This document shows, one piece after another, positions 45,586-58,800 of a stretch of DNA of 64,000 nt (positions are counted from its first letter, which is position 1; every line of letters starts with the position of its first letter). Source of the stretch: Megalopta genalis (taxonomy: Eukaryota; Arthropoda; Insecta; Hymenoptera; Halictidae); NCBI RefSeq assembly GCF_051020955.1, contig NC_135018.1:23463271-23527270 (forward strand), given 5' to 3'. The position numbers and the translations under genes are program-made. The notes beneath the pieces were generated by a model. It saw only the letters and a program-made list of their open reading frames with translations. It did no database searches and was not told the origin of the DNA.

Positions 45586-45945
45586 TGATTAATAATTTAA
45601 TTTTTATTTATAATTTTATTATAGCAAATAAATTTTTAATTGAATTTTCATTGTACATAGATTTTATTATAGATTATTGTTTAATGTTAGTATTAATATG
45701 TTTAATTAAAGTTTATTTTATAGTAATATTTATATTTAAATTAAATGTATTAATAAATTAAATTTTTAAAATTTTATTGTAGGATATAAATTTTAATTGA
45801 ATTTTTATTGTATATATATTTTATTATAGATTACTATTTAATGCTTATATTAATATATCTAATTAAAGATTATTTTATAGTAAAATTTATATTTAAATTA
45901 AATTAATTAATAATTTAATTTTTATTTATAATTTTATTGTATAGA
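45586..45945. repeat. AT-only tandem repeat, about 160-bp unit, 2.3 copies
   Basis: AATTTAATTTTTATTTATAA recurs near 45593 and 45912, with a diverged middle copy near 45753. Shared phrases such as TTTTATTATAGATTA and TTATTTTATAGTA recur at the same spacing. Confidence 0.65.
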
Positions 45946-46901
45946 ATAATCTTACTCCACATTTTCGATGAACTTTTCTACGTCTTCTCCGATTCGACGT
46001 GTCGCACGCGGCTGGGATGAACACATAACCGTTAAGGCGATTAAAATTGTGTGTTTAACCTTGGGCGGCCGTCTTATGCCGGGCATAACCGGCGTTGATG
46101 CTTTGAGCATGGAATCTGCACAAAAATTCCGGAAGCCTTTGATTCCGGCTCGCGTGCACGCGCTGGCAAAGAACTACGCCGCGGCTCGACGCGACGCAAT
46201 AGAATTCCGCCCGCGGAACGGGAGAAACTATTTTGCAGAACGGAGAGACAATCATAGGGGACCGCGATTCTATTACATTTCCGGTGCAGTTTCATTCCGG
46301 CGCGCCGTGTAACAGGCGTCGTCCCCGTTTCACACCAGCCAGCCGGGGCTGATAATTAATTCCCTGTAAAATAGGGACGCGGCTTCTCGTCGGCCGAGGG
46401 TGCGCTCCCGTGTATATCGCGGCGAAAGCCGTAATACGGTGTTATTAACGATCCCGACGCCGTGGAACGCCGCGTTCGGTTCACGTGTTACACAACTGGC
46501 CGTACCGGCGATGCAATGCCTCGGATCCGATAGGGTACTGGCTCCACTCACGTGACGACGAACCGTTCTGTTTACGTAAACTGGACGATCGACTGGTCGA
46601 TGGTTTTTTTTTTTGGCACGCATGCATACAATAGTACCTGAACTAGTGTATGCTTTTCGGGCACGGGTTGCTAAGCAGTCGAGGATCAGGACAGAAATTA
46701 ATTCGTTCCGATTGGCTGACGGCTTACCGAGGCGACAGGATTCGCTGTGAATTTGGCGCGCGCTAAAGTGGTGGGAATAGAAGAACTTGATTAGGAAGGT
46801 TGAAAAACATGTAGGAGTTCAGGTACAGGTTTTTCACTGCAAATTAAACCTTTTGTAAAATCATATTCATCTTTTTGAACTTGAAATTAACTCCCTTATA
46901 G
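45946..46901. other. GC-rich non-coding block
   Basis: 45990-46760 is markedly GC- and CpG-rich. Frames are open on both strands (45968-46312 plus; 46330-46623 minus) as expected in low-stop GC-rich DNA, with no recognised domain. Possibly a regulatory island. Confidence 0.35.
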
Positions 46902-47611
46902 ATTGCATTCTCGTTTTATTACTCCAAATTAATTGTTTTGTACATCGTATTCATCTTTCTGTAGAAACAATTAATCCTTTCAGAAATATAATATTTATAT
47001 TTAAATATAATATGAATTTATATGCGTATTTATATGAAATAATACAAATTTCATTACAAACAATTAATCTTTGTTATTCATCAATTTAATATAATTATAT
47101 CTATCAATTTATTTTATAAATATAGTATGAATATTGTATTCTCCTTTTATTACTCCAAATTAATTGTTTTGTATATCGTATTCATCTTTTTGTAGAAACA
47201 ATTAATCCTTTCAGAAATATAATATTTATATTTAAATATAATATGGATTTATATGCGTATTTATATGAAATAATACAAATTTCATTACAAACAATTAATC
47301 TTCGTTATTCATCAATTTAATATGATTATATCTATCAATTTATTTTATAAATATAGTATGAATATTGTATTCTCCTTTTTTTACTCCAAATTAATTGTTT
47401 TGTATATCGTATTCATCTTTTTGTAGAAACAATTAATCCTTTCAGAAATCGTAATTGGACGCCTTTGATTAAGTATTTAAATATAATATGAATTTATATG
47501 CTTATTTATATGAAATAATACAAATTTCATTATAAATAATTAATCTTCGTTATTCATCAATTTAATATGATTATATCTATCAATTTATTTTATAAATATA
47601 GTATGAATATT
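46902..47611. repeat. Three tandem copies of a 231-bp unit
   Basis: Copies start at 46902, 47133 and 47364 with ATTGYATTCTCSTTTT and share TAGAAACAATTAATCC and TTATATGAAATAATACAA. They are nearly identical except for a 24-base insertion, including GGACGCCTTTGATT, in the third copy. AT-rich and non-coding. Confidence 0.9.
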
Positions 47612-48566
47612 ACTACAAGTAATTACAATGATGTAAATTTCATGATATTATATGATATCATATTATGAATAATACCTGCAAAACAGATCGTTTTATTTAC
47701 AAAAAGGTGCATATGATCTAAAAAAGGATTAATTTCGAGTGCGAAAACGTTTAATATAATCTACACAAAAATTAATTTGAGGTATAAAATGGTAAATATA
47801 ATAATCTACAAAAGAATTAATTTTAAGTGCAAAATCTCTGTATTATTGTAATGCTCTTGAGATAGGCTTTCTTCACATCTTCATTGAGTGGACTTATTTA
47901 TAAATCTTAGTAGTTATTAAACATAATGTTAATACTAATCAGTATTAAATAAAATGAAATGAATTTTATGAAATTAAATTTATTTGACTCTCTTGTACTG
48001 AATACGAATTTGTGATACTGTGAAACATACTAAAGAATTATAGGACATGTTGATTAATTTATCGTAGCATTACTGAATAACATTTAATTATTTATTAACT
48101 GGTTTGTAGTTACATATTATTGTATATAATTAGGTAACGATAACTTTAATTATTCAGGTCTGTTTAGCAACGTACACAATTATCCATTAGGGGGATTGTA
48201 AATATATCTTTTCAATAGTTTTCCAAATCAACTCATGAATCAAAGGAGTATAATTCCTTTTAGCATAAGACAATACGTTACGAAAACCACGCAATGGGCA
48301 ATTTAATATCTTATTAATTATTCATTTCTTCATTACCTTGGAATGCGAGAACCAGGAGCCCAAGAAAGTACAGTTTCGAGAAGGAGCAAAAATAGGATAG
48401 AATTTCTGAGCGAACTACAACTCAATGAATAATTGAAGGAAAGTTAGTACGGAAAGATAACGGAACATGAAGATAGAACTTCCGATATTATACACTGTTC
48501 TACCTTATTATCTGCTACGTTGTAAAATATTGTAGGAAAAAGTACAAACACTGCGCTTTAATGATT
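47612..48566. other. AT-rich non-coding DNA
   Basis: Related phrases (AATTAATTT with TACAAAA) continue after the array to about 47840, possibly decayed repeat. Nothing else recognised. Confidence 0.4.
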
Positions 48567-48710
48567 TCTATATATAATAATTTATATATATATATATATA
48601 TAAATTATTATATATAGAATAATAATTATAATTATAGAATAATAATTTCGTAATAAAATTACGAAATAATACTGAATTTTATATATATATAATTCAGTAT
48701 TATTTCGTAA
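48567..48710. repeat. Cluster of three perfect inverted repeats
   Basis: 48567-48618 is a 52-bp perfect palindrome starting TCTATATATAATAATTTA. ATTTCGTAAT (48645-48654) pairs with ATTACGAAAT (48658-48667). TTACGAAATAATACTGAATT (48659-48678) pairs exactly with 48691-48710. The second and third share an arm, so the sequence can fold in alternative ways. Confidence 0.9.
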
Positions 48711-49124
48711 CATACCACATGTTTATGTGGTAAAAATTGATCACCGAGGACACGATAAACGGCGAAAACACAGGAAATAAATCCCGATTCAATCCCAGTT
48801 TCTATTACGTTGACCGGTATAATACTTAATTGTAAAAATCGAGATCAACCTTAACAATTTGGAGTTGAAAGTACAGGTTAAGAGTAATAGTGTGATATTA
48901 ATATTAAAAATTCGGAGTGAAGTTAACTGGGATCTAGACTCTGCGACAAGATAAACATTGTAAAAATCCGCACGAACTTATTGGCCAACCTAATATGTAA
49001 TTTCGTTCATTTTTTCTCGGAGAGAATTTGTTCCAATTCCATGAAACTGCCGCGAGAAATCGAACATCTAGTATCGGGCTTCAATGGCGTCGATGTCTTT
49101 CTCAGATGATTTATTTGTTATGGA

Positions 49125-49212
49125 GGGAAAAAATCGTATTGCCCAACCGTGATTCAACCCCGACACCTTTGTTTGCCGGACGACTGCTTTGACGATTGAG
49201 CTATTCAGCCTA
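49125..49212 (-). mobile_element. tRNA-derived SINE-like fragment
   Basis: On the minus strand, GGCTGAATAGCTCAATCG resembles the tRNA A box. Next come an anticodon-arm-like segment GTCGTCCGGCAAAC and GGGGTTGAATCACGG, like the B box/T arm, then a GGGCAATACGATTTTTTCCC tail. Arms are mismatched and position 33 would be C, so it is not a working tRNA. The loop would read GGC (alanine-like). Confidence 0.5.
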
Positions 49213-52200
49213 TTGATCGATTCTTCTCCGCAAAGCCCAATATTCAGAAAACGCTGTCGCTTTCATACTGCTATTTATCTTCGGCGAAGATCTTGCCACG
49301 ACACAAGGCTTTCTCTGCGGAGCCTATCAATTTAGCAGAAATGGGGATCGATCTTGAAGGATATTGAAGGCTCAATTCGTATGCGGATCGAAGCCAGATG
49401 CATTTGTCCATACGATGACGATCGCGATGGTTCCCGAGGATTCTTTGCGAATCTGTATTACATTCGAGAAATAGTAAATCTACGTGCACAGCATAATGGT
49501 AAAAAATCCAAAAAACGTCGCAACATTTTCTTTTCTATAGTCGCAGAAAGTCACAACGTCTTTTCTTTTATAACGTTCATATTTACGTCTAATTTTAACT
49601 GGAAAACAAAAAATCGGTGGAACTCGAAGGGCCTCAATTATGGATAGAAGATTAATAATCGGCATTGAAATTTGTATTTTTTTGAGTATTTTCAATTTGA
49701 GATTAAGTATTCACTGCACTGGGTATTATCTATACGAGAAAATTTTACGAAATCAGGAATTATATGTAGAAATAACAAAAACTGAGAATAAATTTTTCTT
49801 TTAAATAGCATATATTGCAGTTGTTTTTAATGTCAAAAATATATGAAAGAGAGAAGCAATAGAATGATTAAAAATACTTGATTGTAATTTTAATGTGTAA
49901 TATAGTCCAAGGTCAATGCCAGAAAGAAGTTTTATAGAATCTGCATACTCGGTGATGCATGCCCGTAAAATCTTGTTTAAGTTCATTGAAATTTTACTTA
50001 TGATAGCAATTTCTGGTTTTTTTTTAAAACTCTAGCAGAAGTTGGAGGCTGGGCGAAGTTTGATCATCGAGACACAGGCAATTTATTTCCCGATCGAATG
50101 ATTCTTTCTTGAGCCAGAGAAAAAGTAATCCAACACCTAAATTAACGTTTTTATCGCCGTATCAAACTTATATTAGCAGAATGGTTTGCTTTATATAGAC
50201 GACAAGCTTTACCAACACATCTGCCCGAATTTATCTTCGTTTATAGTGGATTGTCTTTAAAATCACTTTCTCAAGTTTAAATATTTGATTCTAAATATAA
50301 TAGGTTGAACCTAATAGATTTTGAATAATACGTTTGCAAACCTCGTTAATATTAACTATAACAATACTGATATAATATTATAACCTAATACAAAATTTCA
50401 GTATATTAAAATGTAGCATAATTTCAGTCGCAAGAAAGGATCTAACGTTTAACTATTGTAATTTATAAGAATATAGTACGTGCATACACTCTAAACATGC
50501 TGGTAATTATACTTCAACTCCGGCAGCACAGCAGCACAGTCATTTTCGGTATTTGTTATCCTAATGTTGATAACAAAATAACACTGGTTTTGAGTCAGTG
50601 GTAAAAAATTATAAACATTTCGAAAATTAGAATGAAATAGGGAAACCGAAAAAATGACGGATAAACATCGGTACAATACCGGTATAGTAGAAGTCTCTGG
50701 TCTGGACGGTCGCGTACTCTGAAAATGAGAAACGTTCACTTCGTCAGCGAAGCCTTAACATCGATTCCACATCGGAAAGAGGGGCGATGACCGAGCAGCT
50801 CGGAACTTCGGTGACCCGTCGACCCGGAGCATGAAGCGTCGCTGAAAATCGCGCTGTTGGTCAGCGAGAGAACAATTTGCCGGGGCGACAACTTGCGAAT
50901 TGAAAGCGACGTCGAGGAACGCGGATCGCCGAAAATCGAACAAGTCGTTGTGTCGGCCGTCGTCGGATCGGCGCGACGCGACGGTGCCCTTATGACGCAA
51001 TAGAAATGAGAAAAGGAAACTTCGGAATCACGGGCCCGGGCTTTTCACACTCGATTGACGCGTCACTAGGTTTCACCTTCCCCGTTGCGGAGGTTCCAAG
51101 CCGTTTTCCTCCCCGTTATTTTCTCTTCACCCGTTCTCCCGTTCGTTTCACCGATGCAACAACCTTTTAAGAATATCCTCCTGTCCGCCTGGTCTTCCTC
51201 GACAGCCGCGCTTCCCCGTCCCATCTCGACGGAATTTAATGTCCCGTGAAACGAGGCTTTCCTCTTGTCTTCCTCACTTCCGAACTCGCGACCTGGTCTC
51301 CTTTATCATTACCTGCGGCGCTCCGCACGCATAAAACGACGGACCCGGGATTCACCGACAAACACTTGGCTAATTGAATGTCCTTGCGCCGAGCGGATTG
51401 CAGTTTTTTTTTTTTAACGTCGACAATTCTCTTGTCCGATTGTGAAGGTGTGCTTGCTTTCACGTTGACGAGTTGCGTCAACTCCACGAACGTGTTCGCC
51501 GCGAATTTTTTGATCGCGGTTGTGAATGAAATTGACGAACTTCGTTTGAATTATAACAGCGTTGGTAGGTGTGCTCTCTGACAGCGTTTTGTAGTCACTG
51601 TCTGCTCTCGGGCAACGTTTTGTCTTCGCTATGTTGGGATGAAAGTTCCAGGTGTTTATACAGTTTTTCTGGTAAAGGAAAGCACCAATCGCAGTCGATG
51701 CCTTTTGGCGGAGTCGCTCGGTCGTTCTTATACGCTGGAGATCGTCGCATTTGTCGTAAGATGATCAGAGAAGGAGAGGCTTCGGATTGTTTATTGTTTT
51801 GCAATTACATTTGGTTTGGCTTAGGATATATCGTTGTTGGCGCTTTAGATGAAAAGTTAGCTATTTGTGAATGTATACAGGGAAAGACGCGAAAAGAATC
51901 TTTGATCAGGGACCGAACAAGAGTGATACAAAATTAGGATATTTGACGCGGTTTGTCGCGTTCTCGCGAATACAGAATGATTGTTGATAAGTAGAATGAG
52001 AACCTCGAATAAGGGTTTATGTCGCATTTACGACTTTCTGTGATAACGCGGTTTAAAGTTCTACAGCTGGAGACCACAGCGATAAGTTTATTTCAATGTT
52101 CGTTACAATGAGACAAAATAACTAAGGGCAACAATAAACTCAACTCCTTCAAGGAAAAATATATGTACATTATGTAAATTTTTTTGCTGACATTAAAATG

Positions 52201-55200
52201 TAACAAATCGGTAGTTACGAAATTCATTCAATCCAGAATCGATACTCGAAATACTTTTTCACTACCATCGCCGCGCCATAGCAATCACGGAACTTTCCGT
52301 GGCCGCGTTTCATTTATCTCCTGCTGGCAGACGCAGCCGTTCCTATTCCGCAAAAAAATTACGGCACGCCAATAAATCTGATTTCCGCCGAAAGTTTTTT
52401 GTACGATGGCCGTTTGCAATTTCCCGTGATTTGTAGGGAAAAAATCATCCAGCATTTTATCGACTCGCGATCTTCGGCACTCGTCTCTGTTCGTTCCCGA
52501 ATACAACGTTGTGTGTTTGCAGTGTTGCATCGGTTTTCGCATCGGTTGTTGGATAATTTTAGTCAAATATAGTGTGGCACGTTCAATGATATTTATATAG
52601 GATTTTTATATGTGTAGTTCGTGCACGACAAATTTTATTTCTTGCGCCCAGATTTTTATCCGGTTAAAAACTGCGACGCATCTATTCAAATTTGAAACAT
52701 CGTGTTGTATACGTATGAAGGTTGCTTTATGGTATTTCATTCTTAACACTCTGAATATTTTACAAATATATATTTATATTATTTATTGAAAAAGAGTAGA
52801 TATTTATATTTATTATTATATTATACAAATAGATATTTTTCCATATTCTTGTACGTAATACTGAAACGTAAATTAAATATGCAGATACTATAATATTTGA
52901 ATAAAATGGCTTAATTTGACTTAATTATTGTTTCTACTTCTTGTTTGATATGTATCCGGTTCTCTTAATTTACAGAGGAGTGAAGAATGTCCTGTTATAA
53001 ATCACGAGCTTTATTGTAAAAATCATATTTGTGCGTGAGGTATTCTTTTGATAAATTTACTGTCATGATTCGTGCTAATATATTAGCTTTCCGGCCCTGT
53101 AAAGTTTAATTTTACTTTCTGGTCCAGATGAGATTGCAATATAGGATGGTATAAAAAGTCTTACAAATATAAAATGTGATGTGCGTAAATTTACGTTCGA
53201 CAAGAGTTAAAAATATGGCAGAAACAGAATCAAACTTTTCATGAATAATCACTCTGTACATGCTAAAGTAAATTGAATGATAACAATCGTTTGTACATTT
53301 TTATGCATAAGTCTATCAATTTCCGCAAAATATGCAAAATCTTTCTCGAGTTTTAATATTTGCGAATCACCTGATACACAGGCCGTCTTATCAAACTTGA
53401 GCATCTCAATTGTCTCATTTATTTTTCATGATACCAATAAATGTCAGATGACACAAGTGTTTAGGTCCGAGATGAGAAATATTCTAGTAGACAACAACAT
53501 TTTCCAACATTTGTGAACTTTTGGTACTCAAAGTCACGTGAGGGAAGATCATAGTCTTCGTTGGATTCGTTTTTATCCGAGCTTTGATACCGTGATTACG
53601 ATAACAATTAGATTCTCTTAAAGAAAAATTTTGATGATCTTGATATCTTGAAAAGCCAACAGAACATTTTTTCGTCTATTACAATATTTGCTTCCTTGAA
53701 TAAACCACTTTCGCCATGTTTTATTTCTCAAGATTCTACGTATGCTTAAGTTAGGTGGAACACTCTATACGTAGAATTGAAGGACTATTTTCAGCGATAA
53801 TCTTCTGTCGCTCGATTTTAGCGCGGCATGTATTTCGCAGAGGATATGTAATTATAGAAAAGTATCGGATTTCCTCGTAGTTGATTTGTTGAAATATTTC
53901 AATACCGCATATTAAAATTAAATGAGCATCGGAAAAATGATACGGCAAACACGGGTAGGTCGTGAGTTACGATTCAATGTGGAACGCAGAAATTTAATGT
54001 ATACATAATCACCGAATAACGAACCATTTATTCATGAAATACGTCAGTTACGTTCGCACCGTAGTGAAATCAGAGTAACGTTTATAAAAGCGATACGTCG
54101 GTTCGCTGTTCGAATATCAGGTATCGCTGTTATTTCCGTATTAATAATTTGGCTTGTTCGCGTTTACTTTGTAGACATTGAAACCATACCCCGTGCATAT
54201 ATTGCATATCATAATGTACAATGTACGTCATCCTTAGGCCCAGAAGTGGCCGCTTTTTTTTACGTTTCCGTCTACAATGAATCCTATTAATATTCTCAAC
54301 CTTTTAAATCAGAATAATTTTGATTCAGTTGGATCAAATGACTTCTGAAAAGCAAACAAATCGTTCTTAGTTCAATTCTTCTAGCTAGCAACATTCTAAT
54401 TTCAACGTACGCCTTCTACATCAATTACAGGCTTAGAATCATTAGTCATTTTTCAATCTATAACTAATAACATTGTTTGACAAATTTTCAATTTGTTCCG
54501 AATTTTAATTTTGAGTAACGTTTCCAACACATCTTTTGTGAGCGGATCACGAATCTGTAACATTTCTTTGGCTCTCATGTAGAGCTTTCAGCATGCATAC
54601 AATTTACTGATATCTATAAAACGCATTTTTTAAATTCTCGTTCCAGGTTTTAATTTTTTTTATCTTTCCAAGCATTTTAGTCATTGTCCAGTAGACTAGA
54701 CTTGCTGTTATCTAAAAAAAAATATACATTCAAATTATTTAGTCCAATTTAAAAAAAAGTTATTCCGTTTTAAAGGTGTTCGAATACCTTTTGCTTGAAT
54801 TTCATTTAGTCATACTAATCACGAATGCATAAAATTCGCACGATTAATGCGCGACAGAACGAAAGATAATGTTTAATTTCCGGCAAAGCACAACACGATT
54901 TGTTCACATAAATTGACTTGCCCTCTATTATCAGAGAAATGCTATCGGATTTTGCAAATTGTACTGTTTAGAACAACACAATAAATCCTGGAAAATATGA
55001 TTTAGCATTTCTCGATGGTCACCAGTCTGCGAAGCTTGCAATACACGAATAGGCCAGCGTTCCTGTAACGTTTATATTTTGAATAATATTCGGGCCATAA
55101 TAACGTTGTGCTTTTCGACAAAATCGATTCGCTGCGGGCACTGGAAAACCTTTTTACTTATCGGGATTGGCGAAAACGATGATGACACGTTAAAAATGCT

Positions 55201-55681
55201 CGCGCCAAGCTCTACGGTCTAGATAGTAATTTCCGGCAAAGTCGTAACTTGTTTGCCCGTTCTCTGCGTCGGGGAACCGATTTCCAAGCAGGCGGCTAAA
55301 AAATACGTTTGAAATATCTCGGAGGGTTAGAAGACAATTTAGGGGATGTTACGAACCTACACACTAACACTGCAAAGCTACATATCAACGTTACGGTATC
55401 GTATAATGTGAGCAATAACGTAAGACAGCGTGTCATTTACATAATTTTCGTTTAATCTCTATATCTCTAACTCAAAAATTAAAAGCAAGAATTAAAACTG
55501 TTTTCCCGCAGCGTTACTACTCTGCTATCGGTTTTTAACGTAGAAAAAGGTCTTGTAATATTAACAGTTTAGTCACGGACGACCATGTCTGGGTCCACTC
55601 AGACCCATAATGCTTTCACTCTTGCATATAAACATTTTGAACTGTAGATCTACAATTCTGTTACACTTTTTTTGTTCATTT
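49213..55681. other. Long non-coding stretch
   Basis: A GC-rich block at about 50690-51560 has frames open on both strands (50755-51000, 51236-51487, 51378-51581) without known domains. 52240-52560 is moderately GC-rich. No exon chain, RNA gene or repeat boundary is recognised. Confidence 0.4.
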
Positions 55682-55880
55682 TTAACACGTTAAGCGCCAT
55701 ATTAGTTACCGGTGGCTGTCGATATAAAATTTTAAAAATGATATTTCTCTATACAAATAAATTTTAAATAATTTGGTTATCATAAGAGAATGTACCTAAA
55801 TATTACTTGTCATAAAAAAATTGTAATAGGTATTATTAAAACACCGGTATTACAATAAATAATGTTATGTATAGAACACC
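55682..55880 (+). mobile_element. TTAA-type repeat, copy A
   Basis: Starts TTAACACGTTAAGCGCCAT and continues TTAGTTACCGGTGGCTGTCG. The minus strand of 61579-61820 follows the same order of phrases (AAATAAATTTTAAATAATTTGG, AATATTACTTGT, TATTATTAAAACACGGTATT). The right end is not clear here. Confidence 0.6.
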
Positions 55881-58800
55881 TCTGATTGATCTATTTACCT
55901 ATAAAACGAGTTTACATAGCAAAGAATTCAGACATCGAATGTTAGTTCTGTAATTAATTTTATTTTAATTTTCGCGTTACATACATGGTACCTCTTCGAT
56001 CGCGTCAAAGGATTCGTTGCAAATGATTAAAAAAGGAAACTGCTTTTCGACTTCCGACAAATTTTTTGCGTCAGTTCCCCGGCGTAAAAGCGTTCAACGC
56101 GCATTTTTAATTGATACGTCCGCGTCAAAACCTATTTTGAAAATGAGAAACGTCCGGGATGGATTAAAGCCAGCGTCAAAGGGTTCTGTGCGAAACTCGC
56201 CGGCGCATTTCTCTAAAACGAAACGTTCGAAGTATTTTTTCGAAAGCAGCCAGTGAAAGCGTCGGACGTGGAATGCGACGATAAAATAACCGTGGCGTAG
56301 CACGCGCGGCATCCCTTCGACACCGCGTTAATTACTCGAGCTTTACGAGCCGCGACGGAACGGAATAAAAAGGACGCTGCGTCCTGCGGTTCATCCCTTC
56401 GGAGGATTCTTACAATACGAACTGCCCGCCGACAGATTCTCCCCCTTTTGCTGTCCTTTCGCCATGTTTCCTTCCCCATTCGTTCCGCTTTAACGCCGCG
56501 GCGCCACTTTGATCTCGTTCGCGGTTCCATTTATATCGTCGCGATCCTCGATCGAGAGCAAACTGACGCAGAGCTATCTCCGCTCGAATATAAATAATTC
56601 ATCACGCGGCGCGCTCGCCTCTGCTTGTAATTCAGACTTCGGCCGGGATTTGTAATTAGGATTTCGAGAGATTCTTGTCATTTCGATACACGGCGCGGCG
56701 TCGACCCGCGATGGGAAAGTTTCGATGCTTGTTCAATATTTTCCGCGCCTCGTTCGCTGATCTCGTTTCGCGTGCACTAGACCAGCGGAAATTCATTAAT
56801 TTGCTGATGGCGTTTATTTAATGGAACTTTGAGGCACTTTTGTCGGCGAATTTAATGTGCAGCGGCTGCGTGAAGCGTTTGAACAGTTTTTTGTATTATA
56901 CTTTCGGGAAATTGTCGATGTTTATACTGTTACGTTTTTGTAAAAGAGAGCTGCAGTTACCCTGGATTTATTTCAACCCTTTACGGCACTTTTAAAGTAA
57001 TAAGAATATTTTCCTCGTAGATGTAGGAATTAACAATATATTCTGATCTTTTCTTCTGCGTATGATCCAGTTATACAAAAGTTTGCAACTTTCGTAATAA
57101 GATGTATTTTTTTCAAGTTGTTTTTGCTTAGTGTAAAGTGTTAAAATGCTAGAAATTTAAAAGTTTTTAAGAATATTAGATAATTTTGGTTAATAAATAT
57201 AATTTATACATTAGAGTTGCATCATTCTTATGCCAAAGTAGAACATGAATAATGAGAATAACGATTATTTAGATCTAAAATGAGAGTATGTTTTATGTAA
57301 ATCATTATTGTAATGGATGAGGTATATACATATATCAGAAAATGTATTGGCTGTGAATAACTATCCTGAAGTGAATATTATACATATAGTATGAAATATA
57401 TGCCACATAGGAAAGTGTCTAAAATGGCGGATATTACATATCCTGATTAAATGATTCAAAGGTGAACCTTTTAAACCTGATATAGAGCCTTGATCGTCGT
57501 GTATGGAACAAGTAATAATTGATAAACGTTTTCAATGTTATTTGAACGAATTTAGTTTGATTAATAGAGTGGTTTAAAAATACTTTGACGTGATTCCAAT
57601 TTGCAAAAATACATTTTAAATGTACAAAGCGAATGAACATAGTGGAAATAGCTTACAAGTTTAATAAATAGATAAATCTGGGACAGTAAAATGAACTGTC
57701 TCCTTGTAGCAGTAGTCTCTTCAGTTTCGAAGAATTTTATTGAGGATACTGGACATTCCGCGATGATTTTTCATAAATAAATCAGGAAAGCACAGCTTGA
57801 GATGGTGCTGTTATGATCGAGACACAATTTATGGTAACGATCGTGTAGGAATATGCATGTAGCTTGGAATTTCGAAGTTCTGTTATAAAAACTTCTTTAT
57901 GAACAGACTTTTGTGACACAGTATCTAATCTATACGCGGACTCTTTCCCTATTTACGTGCTCTTAAGAGTCCCTCCTAAAACCGGGAAAGTGCTTTTATG
58001 GAATAAGCGACGCGTCAACTCTTCGTCTTATGTGTATAAACTCAACAAAGCAATCCCCTTAGAGCGGAAGTACGTAGAAAGTATATTTCGAAGTTAAACG
58101 CCTGTGTTTTCGACGAGAAATTGATTAATCTTGGTCGATTATCAAATATTTTTCAACGTCAAATTTTAATTTGGCGCGTTGAAACGGAATATAATCGAAG
58201 ATTTGGCCGAGCTATTAATGATTCTGTTGTTACTTGATTTAATATATTTACCCTAAAAAACCGCGATTCGTGAATACCTAAACATTTGTTGAAGTTAATG
58301 CATGCTATTAGTAAATACTAATAATCTCGCTCTCGATATTGAGTAATAGAAGTAGCGTAAAGTTGAATATAATAACATGCAATGCTACAGACAGTGATAT
58401 CTCTGTCGGAATCGTAGATCGATTATCATGTCAGTGTCGCTGTCCGACATTCACTATTAAACTAAACGACGCCGTAGTTTTCCGCACGCGATGCTGTTGA
58501 TTGTCTCGCAGTCGCGAATGTTCTCTAATCAGGCGACGCATCACGATGTTAATCGAACTGGAATTAAGATGGTAATTGTAACATTTTCTATTAATCACCC
58601 TGTAGGTCGGATAAAACAGCAATCGAGCACAGCTAGTAATTTGCAACTGAATAATTGAACATAAATGTTTGTCGCACGAAGTACGTGTAAAAATTCGTGT
58701 CGGTCAATAAATTAATTACACGATGTTTCTGCAATTTTAACGAAAGATGTTATGATCGTTAGCCGCTTATTGGTAGTACTAGAAATAACGATACCGTTCG

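Noticed and set aside
46902..47611. Regular repeats considered as a CRISPR array
   Set aside because: Eukaryotic window, 231-bp units without unique spacers; a plain tandem repeat.
49141..49212. Considered as a functional tRNA gene
   Set aside because: Acceptor and T-arm pairing is poor and the base before the putative anticodon is C instead of U.
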